Below, piece by piece: positions 1 through 10,200 of a stretch of 55,320 nt of DNA (positions are counted from its first letter, which is position 1; every line of letters begins with the position of its first letter). The translations under genes were made by a program, and so were the position numbers. The notes under the pieces are model-generated. The model worked only from the letters and a program-made list of their open reading frames with translations. It made no database searches and was not told the origin of the DNA. This DNA is from Lachnospiraceae bacterium. GTDB taxonomy: Bacteria; Bacillota; Clostridia; Lachnospirales; Lachnospiraceae. The stretch lies in the NCBI GenBank assembly GCA_017620155.1, contig JAFZQY010000039.1, positions 1 through 55,320 of the forward strand, written 5' to 3'.

Positions 1-1
1 A

Positions 2-433
2 AAGGCGGAAGGTCGCGAATACAGTCCCGTCATCGTGCTGGCCGGAAACGAGGTTCCGCTCGATGATATCAGAGTAACCGAAGGAAACCTGAAACTTCAG
101 CTTACCCGTGATGACGAAGAATATGAAGTGAGTGCGGTCAATGAGGACTATTCTCTCGAAGGGCGGTTTGAGGTTAAGTTTGATGCTGAGGCAGACAGCC
201 TGAGAGTTATATATAACAGGCTGTTATTGAAGATAGACGATGAAGAGTTTCTGCGCTCGAGCGGCGATGTGACTATCACTGCCGGCAAGGCGGATATAGA
301 AGTACTGGATATGGAAGATGACCTATCCGGCATGATCGATCTGTTTGGCATGGATGGTGACTCGTCCGGAATGGATGATGATACGTTCGGTATGGACAGC
401 GGCTTGCTTGATCTGTTGTTAGGTATGAATTAA
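2..433 (+). CDS. C-terminal part of an unknown acidic protein (5' end outside window)
   Basis: The frame is open from the left edge, so this is the 3' part of a longer gene; the first in-frame GTG at 35 is probably not its start. The visible ~143 residues are strongly acidic, with no cysteine or membrane segment. The middle reads like beta-strand repeats (alternating hydrophobic/charged residues), and the tail is low-complexity with a recurring Gly-Met-Asp pattern (GMDGD, GMDDD, GMDSG) ending in a leucine-rich stretch. No family is recognised. It ends 19 bases before mtnA on the same strand, so the two may share a transcript, but nothing here indicates a related function. Confidence 0.6.
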   Translation, partial: KAEGREYSPVIVLAGNEVPLDDIRVTEGNLKLQLTRDDEEYEVSAVNEDYSLEGRFEVKFDAEADSLRVIYNRLLLKIDDEEFLRSSGDVTITAGKADIEVLDMEDDLSGMIDLFGMDGDSSGMDDDTFGMDSGLLDLLLGMN

Positions 434-452
434 GAAGGATACATGGATAGAT

Positions 453-1616
453 ATGAAAAGAGAATTACTGGATATACCTACAGTTGAACTTGATGAAGAC
501 AAAAATGTGATGCGCATTATCGACCAGACGCTCCTGCCCGGTGAGACCAAAGTTATAGAGCTTAAGACCGCTCAGGAGATATGGGATGCGATATATCTTC
601 TTAAGGTAAGAGGCGCACCGGCGATCGGAGTGGCAGCAGGCTACGGTATATATATCCTGGCGTGTGAGATCGCCGATGAGATCACATCCGGTGTGAGCAC
701 GGTTTCCGAACAGGTGGCGGATGCGAACGCGGCTCCAGAACAGGTGGCCGAAGGGTTCTATGCACAGTATAAGGAAAAGAGCGATTACCTCAATTCCGCA
801 AGACCTACGGCGGTGAATCTGTCATGGGCTCTAAAGCGCATGGACGGAGTGTGCAGACAGGTACTTGATGAGGCCGCCGGCAGTAAAGCTGATCCTGCAG
901 CCATGATGAAAGCTGTGACGGACCGTCTACGCGCAGAGGCCAGGACCATACATACCGAGGATATCGAGACATGCAGGAAGATAGGTGAATACGGTCTCAG
1001 CCTGATAAAGCCCGGTGACGGGATCCTTACCCACTGCAATGCCGGACAGCTGGCTACGAGCAAGTACGGAACGGCTACCGCCCCCATGTATCTGGCTCAT
1101 GAAAAAGGATACGGACTTCACATCTACTGCGACGAGACCAGACCGCTTCTTCAGGGAGCAAGACTCACGGCGCATGAACTTGCTGCCGCAGGCATGGATG
1201 TGACGCTGCAGTGTGATAACATGGCCGCTTCACTCATGAAGCAGGGTAAGATCAACGCGATATTCGTAGGATGCGACCGCATGGCCGCAAACGGCGATTT
1301 TGCCAACAAGATAGGAACTCTCGGGGTCGCAACTATCGCCGCGAGATACAAAGTGCCTTTCTATGTGTGCGTTCCGAGCTCATCCGTAGACATGAATACT
1401 AAGGACGGCTCCGGGATCGTGATCGAACAGCGTCCCGATACCGAAGTCACGGAGATGTGGTATGAGAAGAGGATGGCTCCGGAGGGCATCAAGGTCTATA
1501 ATCCGGCGTTTGACGTAACCGACCACGACCTCGTGACTGCCGTGATCACTGAGCGCGGTATAGCGAGAGCACCGTTTGACGAATCTTTGAAGAAATTGAT
1601 GAATGCTGAAGACTGA
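453..1616 (+). CDS. mtnA: S-methyl-5-thioribose-1-phosphate isomerase (MtnA family)
   Basis: Predicted to convert methylthioribose-1-phosphate to methylthioribulose-1-phosphate in methionine salvage (cytosolic). The 387 residues match the eIF2B-alpha/MtnA fold throughout: an N-terminal KVRGAPAIGVAAGYG block (residues ~51-65), RPTAVNL (~117-123), the catalytic-cysteine block THCNAGQLATS with Cys195, and GCDRMAANGDFANKIGT with the catalytic Asp275. A Glu/Ala/Val-rich insertion near residues 78-104 is longer than usual for the family. Start: ATG 453 follows AGAAGGA at 433-439 with a rather long spacer; ATG 443 is nearer but closes after a few codons. No other methionine-salvage gene is beside it, so related aldose-phosphate isomerase activities cannot be excluded. 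Confidence 0.9.
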   Translation: MKRELLDIPTVELDEDKNVMRIIDQTLLPGETKVIELKTAQEIWDAIYLLKVRGAPAIGVAAGYGIYILACEIADEITSGVSTVSEQVADANAAPEQVAEGFYAQYKEKSDYLNSARPTAVNLSWALKRMDGVCRQVLDEAAGSKADPAAMMKAVTDRLRAEARTIHTEDIETCRKIGEYGLSLIKPGDGILTHCNAGQLATSKYGTATAPMYLAHEKGYGLHIYCDETRPLLQGARLTAHELAAAGMDVTLQCDNMAASLMKQGKINAIFVGCDRMAANGDFANKIGTLGVATIAARYKVPFYVCVPSSSVDMNTKDGSGIVIEQRPDTEVTEMWYEKRMAPEGIKVYNPAFDVTDHDLVTAVITERGIARAPFDESLKKLMNAED

Positions 1617-1670
1617 GATGCACATGAGTGTAGGAACTGAGACATACATCAGTGCCGGAAAGGAACTAAT

Positions 1671-2798
1671 ATGAGATTTCCCAAGAGCCTGCCTGCGGGC
1701 GGAACCATAGGATTTGCGGCACCCAGCTTCGGATGTGCAACGGAGCCGTATAAGAGCTGCTTTGATGCTGCGCTTGATAAGTGGCATGCGGCCGGCTATA
1801 AGACCAAACTCGGTCCGAACTGCTATGCATCCGACGGCATAGGCATAAGCTCGAGCCCTGAGTCCTGCGGGCGCGAACTTACGGACATGTACCTGGATAA
1901 GGAGTCGGATATACTCTTAAGCTGCGGCGGCGGAGAGCTGATGTGCGAGATCCTCGATCATGTCGATTTTGACAGGATAGATAAGGCCAATCCCAAATGG
2001 TACATGGGATATTCGGATAATACGAACTTTACATTTACTCTTGCGACGCTCTGCGACACAGCCGCCATATACGGTCCCTGTGCCAATGAATACGGAATGA
2101 GTAAGCTTCATCAGTCTCTGATCGATGCAAGAACGATATTGACCGATTCGGTTAATGTGTCTATGCCGGCTTCCGAACCTGCGAAAACAGCGGCTTCATC
2201 CGGGGTCATCTCATATGAATTCTCGGGATACGGAATGTGGGAAAAGTGTGACGGACGCGATGAAGAGCATCCTTACGCTCCTTACAATCTGACCGAGAAG
2301 ACCAGGCTCCACAGATTCATCGGAGACGGAGATCCTCTTCCCGCCGATCCGGCTTTAAGAAAAGAACCCGGTCATATCGAAATGAGCGGACGCCTGCTCG
2401 GAGGGTGCTTGGATTGCCTGGTAAACCTGTGCGGGACGAAATATGACCAGGTTAGTCAATTCAACAAAAAATACGCATCGGACGGCGTTCTATGGTTCAT
2501 TGAGTCCTGCGACTTAAATGTAATGTCCATCAGAAGAGCCATGTGGGAACTGGAGCATGCGGGCTGGTTTAGTGAGGCGAGCGGATTCATAATCGGAAGA
2601 CCGCTTCATTTCGATGAGCCGGAGATGGGACTTGACCAGTACATGGCCGTATACGATATCATCAGCCGGCATAAAGTCCCCGTGCTCATGGACGCCGATC
2701 TCGGACATTTAAGTCCGATGGTTCCTCTGATCACAGGATCCTTTGCCAGGATCTGTGCAGACGGCGATGACTGGAAAGTCAGAATGGAACTCAGATAA
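1671..2798 (+). CDS. Peptidase S66 family protein (LD-carboxypeptidase / MccF-like)
   Basis: Serine peptidase of the S66 family, which trims tetrapeptide stems of peptidoglycan (LdcA) or inactivates microcin C-type aminoacyl-nucleotides (MccF). The nucleophile sits in the MGYSDNT motif (Ser115). Later blocks are WFIESCDLN (acidic partner) and GHLSPMVPLITG (catalytic His), in the expected Ser-Glu-His order. At 375 residues it is slightly longer than typical LdcA and closer to MccF-like members; an internal stretch near 185-225 is an insertion. There is no signal peptide, so it should be cytosolic. GGAAAGGA precedes ATG 1671 with good spacing. It lies 54 bases after mtnA. The LdcA-versus-MccF choice cannot be made from sequence alone. 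Confidence 0.85.
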   Translation: MRFPKSLPAGGTIGFAAPSFGCATEPYKSCFDAALDKWHAAGYKTKLGPNCYASDGIGISSSPESCGRELTDMYLDKESDILLSCGGGELMCEILDHVDFDRIDKANPKWYMGYSDNTNFTFTLATLCDTAAIYGPCANEYGMSKLHQSLIDARTILTDSVNVSMPASEPAKTAASSGVISYEFSGYGMWEKCDGRDEEHPYAPYNLTEKTRLHRFIGDGDPLPADPALRKEPGHIEMSGRLLGGCLDCLVNLCGTKYDQVSQFNKKYASDGVLWFIESCDLNVMSIRRAMWELEHAGWFSEASGFIIGRPLHFDEPEMGLDQYMAVYDIISRHKVPVLMDADLGHLSPMVPLITGSFARICADGDDWKVRMELR

Positions 2799-2830
2799 TA
2801 CGGATCATCCTGCCTTACAAGGAGAAGCAT

Positions 2831-3004
2831 ATGCTGCCCAAAGACCCCATAATTCTTTTCAGCATGATCAATATGAAACTCAGGGATCAGTATCCGGATC
2901 TTGATGCGCTCTGCGATGATATGGACGAAGACCGCGAAGAGATCATACAGATATTGGCCGGTGCCGGCTATACCTATGATCCCGAGCAGAACAGGTTCAA
3001 ATAG
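2831..3004 (+). CDS. DUF4250 domain-containing small protein
   Basis: A 57-residue protein beginning MLPKDPIILFSMINMKLRD and ending GYTYDPEQNRFK, which matches my memory of the DUF4250 family (short, acidic, common in Clostridia). The middle is an acidic helix-turn-helix-like pair (DLDALCDDMDEDREEIIQIL). A strong AAGGAGAAG ribosome site sits 5-6 bases before ATG 2831. It follows the S66 peptidase by 32 bases and is probably its operon partner; a terminator-like hairpin follows. The function of the family is unknown. Confidence 0.8.
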   Translation: MLPKDPIILFSMINMKLRDQYPDLDALCDDMDEDREEIIQILAGAGYTYDPEQNRFK

Positions 3005-3041
3005 TAGTGGCGTTTTATACTGAATATATGATATGATGACA

Positions 3042-3074
3042 CGGACTGTTGTTAAGTGACAGTTCGGATTTTTT
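3042..3074 (+). terminator. Intrinsic terminator-like hairpin abutting the rarA start
   Basis: CGGACTGT (3042-3049) pairs with ACAGTTCG (3059-3066), with one G-U pair and a 9-base loop, followed by T6 at 3069-3074. It would end the S66/DUF4250 transcript. The T-run touches the ATG at 3075 used for rarA, so it could instead act as an attenuator for rarA. Confidence 0.6.
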
Positions 3075-4403
3075 ATGGATCTTTTTGAATATATGAAGGA
3101 AAAGAATATGGAGCGCGAATCACCGCTTGCGGCGAGGATGCGTCCGGTCACCATAGACGAGGTGGTCGGGCAGGAGCATATCCTTGCACCCGATAAGCTT
3201 CTGTACCGGGCAATCAAGGCTGATAAGCTGAGCTCTCTTATTTTTTTCGGGCCTCCGGGAACAGGCAAGACTACGCTTGCCAAGGTCATCGCACATACGA
3301 CTTCTGCCGAGTTCAAGCAGCTCAATGCCACTATCTCAGGCAAAAAGGATATGGAGGAAGTCGTGAGTGGGGCGCAGACCACTCTCGGGATGTACAACAA
3401 AAAGACCATCCTCTTTATTGATGAGATCCACAGATTCAATAAGGGCCAGCAGGATTTCCTTCTTCCCTATGTGGAGGACGGGACCGTGATACTGATCGGA
3501 GCAACTACTGAGAATCCGTATTTTGAGGTGAATTCCGCGCTGATCTCCAGATCGATGATATTCGAACTGAAGCCACTCAGCACAGAGAACATCAAGACTC
3601 TGATCAATCGTGCCGTTTATGATACCGAAAAAGGCATGGGTTCATACAATGCTTATATAGATGATGATGCAGCCGAGTTTCTGGCAGACAGATCCGAAGG
3701 GGACGCAAGAAGCGCCTTAAACGCCATAGAACTCGGGGTGATGTCCACCGAACCTGACGCGGATGGGCGCATCCATATCACGATCGATGTCGCATCCGAA
3801 TGCATACAGAAAAAGGTGCTCAGGTACGACAAGAACGGGGATAACCACTACGATACGATATCCGCTTTCATCAAGAGCATGAGAGGCTCGGATCCTGACG
3901 CGGCGGTATATTACCTGGCCAGGATGCTTGAAGCAGGAGAAGATCCTAAGTTCATCATCAGACGCATCATGATATGCGCATCCGAGGATGTGGGAATGGC
4001 CGATCCTCAGGCGATAGTGGTTGCCGAGGCGGCAGCAGGCATCGTAGAGCGCGTGGGCATGCCGGAAGCCAGGATACCCTTAAGCCAGGCAGCGGTGTAT
4101 GTAGCCACTGCGCCCAAGAGCAATGCTTCATACCTGGCCATAGGTCAGGCGGCCGAGGAAGTCCGCTCGAGCGGCAATCTGCCGATCCCCGCGCATCTTC
4201 AGGTGGGCAGTTATAAAGGCGCTGAGAAACTAGGGCACGGGCAGGACTACAAGTATGCGCACGATTATCCGAATCACTACGTATCGCAGCAGTACCTTCC
4301 TTATGAACTTACCGGAAAAGAATTCTATAATCCGACGGGTAACGGATATGAGGTCAAGGTCAGAGAACATATGAAGAAGCTTCACAAGGAAGCCGGCGAA
4401 TGA
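3075..4403 (+). CDS. rarA: Replication-associated recombination protein A (AAA+ ATPase)
   Basis: RarA/MgsA/WRNIP1-type AAA+ ATPase that acts at stalled replication forks. The 442 residues show Walker A GPPGTGKT (59-66), Walker B ILFIDEIHRF (~112-121), sensor 1 GATTENP and the arginine-finger segment SRS, then the family's C-terminal tetramerisation region (AAVYVATAPKSN, HLQVGSYKGAEKLGHGQDYKYAHD). The N-terminal MDLFEYM segment is usual for clostridial members and supports ATG 3075, although that ATG directly follows a terminator T-run and lacks an SD. ATG 3108, preceded by AAGGAAAAG, is a plausible alternative. Its last codons overlap the next gene by 4 bases (ATGA). Confidence 0.93.
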   Translation: MDLFEYMKEKNMERESPLAARMRPVTIDEVVGQEHILAPDKLLYRAIKADKLSSLIFFGPPGTGKTTLAKVIAHTTSAEFKQLNATISGKKDMEEVVSGAQTTLGMYNKKTILFIDEIHRFNKGQQDFLLPYVEDGTVILIGATTENPYFEVNSALISRSMIFELKPLSTENIKTLINRAVYDTEKGMGSYNAYIDDDAAEFLADRSEGDARSALNAIELGVMSTEPDADGRIHITIDVASECIQKKVLRYDKNGDNHYDTISAFIKSMRGSDPDAAVYYLARMLEAGEDPKFIIRRIMICASEDVGMADPQAIVVAEAAAGIVERVGMPEARIPLSQAAVYVATAPKSNASYLAIGQAAEEVRSSGNLPIPAHLQVGSYKGAEKLGHGQDYKYAHDYPNHYVSQQYLPYELTGKEFYNPTGNGYEVKVREHMKKLHKEAGE

Positions 4404-6430
4404 GCAGCGAAGAAAACAAGCAGGAAGAACTTGAAAATATAATAGAGGAAAAGGCCGAAGAAACTCCAGCAGAAGAAGCGACCGAAGCCGAAGAGTCGGC
4501 GGAAGAGGAAAAAGCCGAAGCCGAAGAGACAGCGGCAGAGGAAAATGCCGAAGCCGAAGAGGCGCCTGCTGAGGATGATAATCCAAAGGAGGACAAACCC
4601 AAGGAGGACAAGCCGAAGCGTAAAGTGCCGATGGGACTGAAGATCTTCGGGGGTATTCTCGCGCTCCTGATTATCGCGGGCGGGATAGGTGCATATGTCG
4701 GATATACCAAGTATCAGGCATATCTTGAAGAATGCGCCCGCATTGCCGAAGAGGATGCATATGTTAAACAGCAGGCGGTGACTCTCGCACTGGATACCTT
4801 CCACAGGCATGCCGTTGAGGATGTCTTCGGAGGAACCGGCGAGGATGCAGCGAGTGCTTTTGTCGATGCCGGCATCGGAACCATTGAGGGAGTGAACAAC
4901 AGGCCTCCTTATGTAGAGATTACGGATGCCAACAGAGCTCATTTTGCGGATGTGGAGTCGGTTCTCATATCTCCTTCGACGGGAATGGTCGAGGTGAGCG
5001 TCAATGTACCCGCCAAGGCTCTCCCCGTATCGGATGACGGATATTATTATCTGTTCTCCAAGGCCATTTATCAGGACCATATCAGCGGCGAACCCATTAC
5101 AAAGATAGAGAAGGATGTAGATTTTGTCGCTGAGTGCAATCTGAACTATAATACCGCGCAGTCCAGGCTTTTCGATAAGTTCTGCGTGGCACTTTTGCTG
5201 GACGGAGAGTATGTAGAGGTCAGCAACTCCCGTTATATCACCAATCCCGAGGCCAAGGCGGCTTTTGCCTCGAGCAGGGACGGCGGATCCAGCAAAAAGG
5301 GACTGCTCGTATATTCCGAACTCATAACCAGCGGACAGCTGGAGGATCTCGGAGTCAAGCATGCCGCATATAATGTATATACTTCCCTGATATGTAACGG
5401 AGGCGGGATCAGCTATACATATAACGGACATACGTATAATTTCAATGCTCATCAGGTCGGACTTTATGACATAATCTTCTCCAGACTGTCATCCAGAGGC
5501 ATTGATATCAATGCGATCATCATCAACGATCTGTCAGGTTCCACGATCACATATCCTGCATCCAGAGGCGGCGGGGCTACTCTGTATGCCTTCAACGCAG
5601 CTGATGAGGAAGGCGTGAACATGCTCGCCGCTGTTGCAAGTTTCCTGGCCAACCGTTATTCCGGTGCGTCCGGACACGGAAAGGTCTCCAACTGGATCAT
5701 CGGTAATGAGGTCAATGAACGTACTATATATAATTACACACCGTATATGGGAGTGGATGAATATGCCAGACTTTATGCCGATGTAGTCAGGGTGTTCTAC
5801 AACGCCATGACGGCTGTAAACTCCACTACCAGAGTCTATGTATCATTAGATAACAGGTGGAATCTTAACAAATCAGACAAATCCTTCTATGACGTGAAGG
5901 ATATGATGGATGCCTTTAATACATATATGTGTTCCGAAGGGAATATCAACTGGCATGTCGGCTTTCATCCGTACAACTATCCTCTGACCGAAGCGAAGGC
6001 CTGGTCATGGGGCAGATATGATTCGCTTGTGTCCGGATCCGCATCTTCGGGCATCGTATCCATGAGAAACATACATGTTCTCACAGATTACTTAAGCCAG
6101 TCGTCGTTCCTGGATACCAACGGCAATGTCAGACACGTGATCCTGTCCGAGATGGGCTATACATCCAGCAAGGGTCAGAATCTCCAGGCTGCTTCAATAT
6201 GTTATGCATATAAGATAATGGAGAGAAATTCGCATATAGACTATATGCTTTTGTCGAGACAGGTGGATGCCGCTCCCGAGGTTGCCGAAGGACTGGCTCT
6301 GGGTATCAACGGAAAAGAGGCCTATACGGCTTATAAATTCTGCGGGACCGATCAGGAATCCACATATGTAGATAAATATCTGGGTACTATAGGTATAAGT
6401 TCCTGGAGTGCGATACAGAATCCCCGGTAG
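4400..6430 (+). CDS. Membrane-anchored DUF5722 (glycoside-hydrolase-like) protein
   Basis: A 676-residue protein in three parts. Residues 1-75 are a cytoplasmic Glu/Ala/Lys-rich low-complexity tail with repeats such as EEKAEAEE and KEDKPKEDKP. A single transmembrane helix spans about 78-102 (LKIFGGILALLIIAGGIGAYVGYT). The rest is extracellular: a beta-rich part (to ~290) and then a region I assign to DUF5722, a TIM-barrel glycosidase-like family, from GLLVYSELITSGQLEDLG onward with WIIGNEVNE, VSLDNRWN, GFHPYNYP and ILSEMGYTSS. The glutamates of GNEVNE and LSEMGY sit where retaining glycosidases keep their acid/base and nucleophile, but activity is inferred only. The start overlaps rarA by 4 bases, with AAGGAAG upstream, so translation is coupled. 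Confidence 0.75.
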   Translation: MSSEENKQEELENIIEEKAEETPAEEATEAEESAEEEKAEAEETAAEENAEAEEAPAEDDNPKEDKPKEDKPKRKVPMGLKIFGGILALLIIAGGIGAYVGYTKYQAYLEECARIAEEDAYVKQQAVTLALDTFHRHAVEDVFGGTGEDAASAFVDAGIGTIEGVNNRPPYVEITDANRAHFADVESVLISPSTGMVEVSVNVPAKALPVSDDGYYYLFSKAIYQDHISGEPITKIEKDVDFVAECNLNYNTAQSRLFDKFCVALLLDGEYVEVSNSRYITNPEAKAAFASSRDGGSSKKGLLVYSELITSGQLEDLGVKHAAYNVYTSLICNGGGISYTYNGHTYNFNAHQVGLYDIIFSRLSSRGIDINAIIINDLSGSTITYPASRGGGATLYAFNAADEEGVNMLAAVASFLANRYSGASGHGKVSNWIIGNEVNERTIYNYTPYMGVDEYARLYADVVRVFYNAMTAVNSTTRVYVSLDNRWNLNKSDKSFYDVKDMMDAFNTYMCSEGNINWHVGFHPYNYPLTEAKAWSWGRYDSLVSGSASSGIVSMRNIHVLTDYLSQSSFLDTNGNVRHVILSEMGYTSSKGQNLQAASICYAYKIMERNSHIDYMLLSRQVDAAPEVAEGLALGINGKEAYTAYKFCGTDQESTYVDKYLGTIGISSWSAIQNPR

Positions 6431-6462
6431 TTTTTCTTAAGATTCCTATACGGGGGCAGAGC

Positions 6463-7008
6463 TTAGAACAGTTTTTCAACCAGCATCCGGTAGATCTCCT
6501 GGTTATGCTTTTCCCAATTCTCGCATATATGCGCGGCTATTTCGGCATCGGGCACCGACATGGTGATGTCCGCCATGGCTATTCCGCGGTCCAAAGCCAC
6601 CAGGTGAGCCTCATATTCGCCCGTGACAGCCGATTTATAATAATTTGACTGGATCGATACCTCATTCCTGAGTTCTACTTCGTTTTCGCTTAAGAACTCA
6701 TCGATCTGTCTGATCGTATCTTTGCTCAGCCTTTTTCTGAACATCTCGAGGGTATTTCGCCCTTCATCCGTCAGTGAAATATGGGTGCGGTTACGCATGG
6801 ACTTGGCCATGACCATCTCTGCATCCATAAGCTCGCCCATTACCTGCTGCAGCGTCAGATAGTCGGTGTAATCATGCATAAGAAGAAAATCGAATATCTG
6901 GGCCTTGGTCAGGGGAAAAGGCACACGATCGAGCATATATAAGATTATCAGCTTAAGCTGGATGGCGGGCGAACCCGCCGGAACCTGCGGAATTGTGTTG
7001 TTTTTCAT
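6463..7008 (-). CDS. DUF4364 family winged-helix protein
   Basis: 181 residues matching the clostridial DUF4364 family. An N-terminal helical/winged-helix segment (LKLIILYMLDRVPFPLTKAQIFDFLL, then LTLQQVMGELMDAEMV and HISLTDEGRNTLEMF) resembles PadR/MarR-type DNA-binding domains. The C-terminal half (KSAVTGEYEAHLVALDRGIAMADITMSVPDAEIAAHICENW) is beta-rich. The family is taken to be transcriptional regulators with unknown targets. It is convergent with the DUF5722 gene (33-base gap) and divergent from the first large surface protein. On the minus strand a TATTAT hexamer lies only ~10 bases before the ATG, so any leader would be very short. Confidence 0.8.
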   Translation of the reverse strand: MKNNTIPQVPAGSPAIQLKLIILYMLDRVPFPLTKAQIFDFLLMHDYTDYLTLQQVMGELMDAEMVMAKSMRNRTHISLTDEGRNTLEMFRKRLSKDTIRQIDEFLSENEVELRNEVSIQSNYYKSAVTGEYEAHLVALDRGIAMADITMSVPDAEIAAHICENWEKHNQEIYRMLVEKLF

Positions 7009-7141
7009 ATCTTTTTATATAATATCACAAAATCTGGACCTTTTTTGGTAAAAGGTGTGTCCTATATGATAAGAAACCCATATTATATGCGGATCGTTAT
7101 GCACTAAAAAACGAGTTTTTCTCGAAAACACTTGAGATAAG

Positions 7142-7150
7142 TGGTATAAT
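7142..7150 (+). promoter_or_regulatory. Extended -10 promoter of surface protein 1
   Basis: TGGTATAAT is a perfect extended -10 element (TGn-TATAAT, hexamer 7145-7150) about 138 bases before the surface-protein start. No good -35 is seen at 17 bases. The identical TGGTATAAT occurs before the paralogous gene at 12819-12827. The rest of the 279-base gap between DUF4364 and this gene is AT-rich with no other gene. Confidence 0.65.
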
Positions 7151-7219
7151 ATCCGATACACATATTAAGAAGGAATACGAAGAATTAGGGTACATTACAT
7201 AATCTAAGTTATCACAACA

Positions 7220-7266
7220 TCTCGGAACGCCCGAACCATCGAGCCGGATATATGATAACTCCCTAA
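7220..7266 (+). promoter_or_regulatory. Conserved 5' leader element, copy 1
   Basis: The segment starting TCTCGGAACGCCCGAA and continuing through CATCGAGCCGGAT is nearly identical to the segment at 12882-12927 before the paralogous surface gene; 30 of the first 31 bases match, then similarity fades. It lies in the 5' UTR, about 70 bases after the predicted promoter and ~20 bases before the ribosome site AGAGGAGGA. CTCG...CGAG and CGG...CCG can pair. It does not match any riboswitch consensus I can recall. It could be a protein- or RNA-binding control site. Confidence 0.6.
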
Positions 7267-7287
7267 AGAAAAGAGGAGGATAATCGT

Positions 7288-10200
7288 ATGAAGAAGGCAA
7301 GGTTTTGGGCGATTTTTATGACCGGTTTACTGGTCTTCTCAACACTTACCAACGATTATATAGTAGCAAATGCAGAGGATCTGGAAGGCCTCGGAGAAAC
7401 TCCTGCGGTTGAAGAATCTCCGCAGTACGGAGAAGCAGACGGATATCTCATGACGGAGCCTGAGCAGGTAGTACTTAATATGGCATCCAATCCGGAAGCA
7501 GGTGGAGACTCCAATGTATTTACGGATTTCTTAAGTACATTTACCGGCGGCGGTGAGGACTTTACCGGCGGCGAGGACTTTTCCGGCGGTGAGGATTATA
7601 CCGGTGGCGAAGGCTTCACAGGCGGTGAGGACTTTATCGGCGGTGAGGATTATACCGGTGGCGAAGGCTTCACAGACGGCGAAGGCTTCACAGATGGCGA
7701 AGAAGGCTATACCGACGATGATGAGACCACCGGCGGCGAAGACGATGCCGATGATGCCGACGATGATGAAGATGAAGATGAAGAAGACGCCGATGAAGAT
7801 GACGCCGATGAAGATGACGCCGATGATGAAGAAGATGAACTAACTGAGGACGAACTCGCAGCACTACTAGCTAAGACCACTGAAGAAGAAGTTACTTATC
7901 CCGCCAAGGATTTCGGTAGCTTCACCGTAGGAAGTACGAGTGTATCGATCAAAGCTCCCGAAGGTGCTTTCCCCGAGGGGACCGAGGTCAGTGTTAAATC
8001 CGTTTATGCAAACAAATCTGCAGTGGAAGCCGAACTCGAAGAAGGAGAAGAGGTCAGCAAAATCGTTGCGATTGATATCACGTTTACATACAAGGGCGAG
8101 GAAATCCAGCCTAAGACCAGTATCGATGTAACATTCTCAAATCTGGATTTGGGCGGTGATTCTGTAGCCGTATTCCATGACGGCGGCAGTGGTTTGGATA
8201 TGGTCACTGATGTTGCAGATACCTCATCGGTTGAGATCAGTGCATCATCATTCTCGACATATTATCTGGTAGGTTATTATTCAGAGAACGACTCAGACGC
8301 TGATAAAGCAGAAGCCTCTTTAAATGCAACGATTGCGGATACTGACAATGCTGACAAAACCGTTACACAGATCACTGATGGTGTAGACGGATACCATATC
8401 AAGTTCAGCGTTGGCTTTGCTACCGGCATGGGTGACAAGGTCAGACCGCAGGTATATGGCGGAACCATAAAACTTAGGAATATCGATAAAGATTCAATAG
8501 TTAGGTTGAACGATGGAGATGTTATTGAGTTCCCTGCCGGAGTAAAGGATGCGGATATTACCAGTTCATTCCCCGGATACCATGTTGTGTGGGAAACATA
8601 CGAGAGACAGAGCAAAAATAACGGAAAGGAATACCATATCAATGGTAACCTGGTAGGGTCATATGAGATTCAGTATATTAACTACCTGACGAAAGAAACT
8701 TTCCATACAGAACCCGGTGAAGCCAGGTGGAATACTGTTATCAATCCCGATAAGACATATGATGGCTTTAAATATGTCAGCTCACTTCCCGCAAACGGAA
8801 GTTTGACAATCAATAATACGAATGCAGCAGATAATGTGCTCAAACTTTTCTTCGTACCTGAAGGAAGTGAAGCTATAGAAGATGCATCGGTTCCTACAGC
8901 AAAAAATAAAGTGATTTTCATATTGAAAGTAGGAGAGAATGCAACTGATTGGCGTTGTGATGGTGATTACTCGATGGTCAAAACCAGACCCGGCTTTAAG
9001 ACTACCCAGCACTATTATGACAACGTAGAGAGTTACATTGTTTCTTATCCCGCTAAGCTAACTACTTATCTGAACGGACGTACACCGATCTGGAAAGATT
9101 ATGAGGTATGCGAGCCCGGCAATCCCGGCAGTTACATCAAGATTCAGGGGGTGCTGGCAGATTATACGGGGTATACGGTTAACACCTACTTTGCAGATGT
9201 GGATGGAAACTATCCGGATACACCTTCTTCTTCGGAAGAAGTTAATGATCAGCTTGCCGGTTCAAAGGTAACTTATACTCCGGCTAATCCCTTCATAACG
9301 GCAGATGGTAGTACCAAATATGTTCTGGATAGAGCAAACAGCACTCTTACAATCAATAAACTTAAAGACAATAAGGCAGAAAATATAATAGACGTCCGCT
9401 ATAAGCTTGCCGATGTTTCATACAAAATAGAACTGTATTATCAGAATCAGAACAGAAGCAGCTATACAAAGGTAAAGATCCAGTCCGGTCTTAAAGCAAC
9501 TCTGGGTGCGACCATTAACCTTAATACCCCTGAAGTAGCGCAGTATGTGCCGGCTGAGACGACCAGAGAGATGGACAAAGTAACCATTGCTTTCAAGCGC
9601 GATGATACGCATGAAGGTGCGGTATCTGAGATAAAGATAGGCATCAATACTGACGATAATGTACTTAAGGTTTACTATACGAGAGGCGCCAAGGGGTCGA
9701 ACGTGGTATATTGGTCCATCCTTTATCCCGGTGAAGAAATGCCTACAGAAGCGAGCGCTCAGCCTGTAAAAAGATTCTATCCCACCAGGATTGAGGGACA
9801 GGGATTCTGGAGAACTACAGGTGATGATATCCATGTTATGGACTCCACGGATGATAATGAGGTTTGGTCCGCATATGATCCCAACGGAGTAGATCTGAAT
9901 AAGTACGGACTCACTCCTCCTACGGAACAGGTGAATGCATATCTTAAAGAAGCTTATCCCGGTCAGGACGTGAGGGTTATATGGTATACATATAAGTGCG
10001 ACGAGAAAGGTTACCTCTCAAAAGGCGGAACAGGATCAGCTACATCCATGTGGTTCGTAAACGGATATGTAGTGGGAGCCAATGGCGGACGACCTGATAT
10101 AGTTAAGTATGACGCGAACTATCCGGGCGGAGGAACTTATGTAGATAACACCAAGCTGGAGGACGGTCAGATCAACTACACGGTGCTTGGACGTGAAGGA

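Noticed and set aside
7220-7266. c-di-GMP (class I or II) riboswitch
   Set aside because: Tempting because a GGDEF gene is in the window, but the conserved core bases I remember for either class are not present.
7553-7843. Alternative-frame protein rich in Met, Lys and Pro inside surface protein 1
   Set aside because: Shadow frame created by the acidic Gly-Glu-Asp and Asp repeats.
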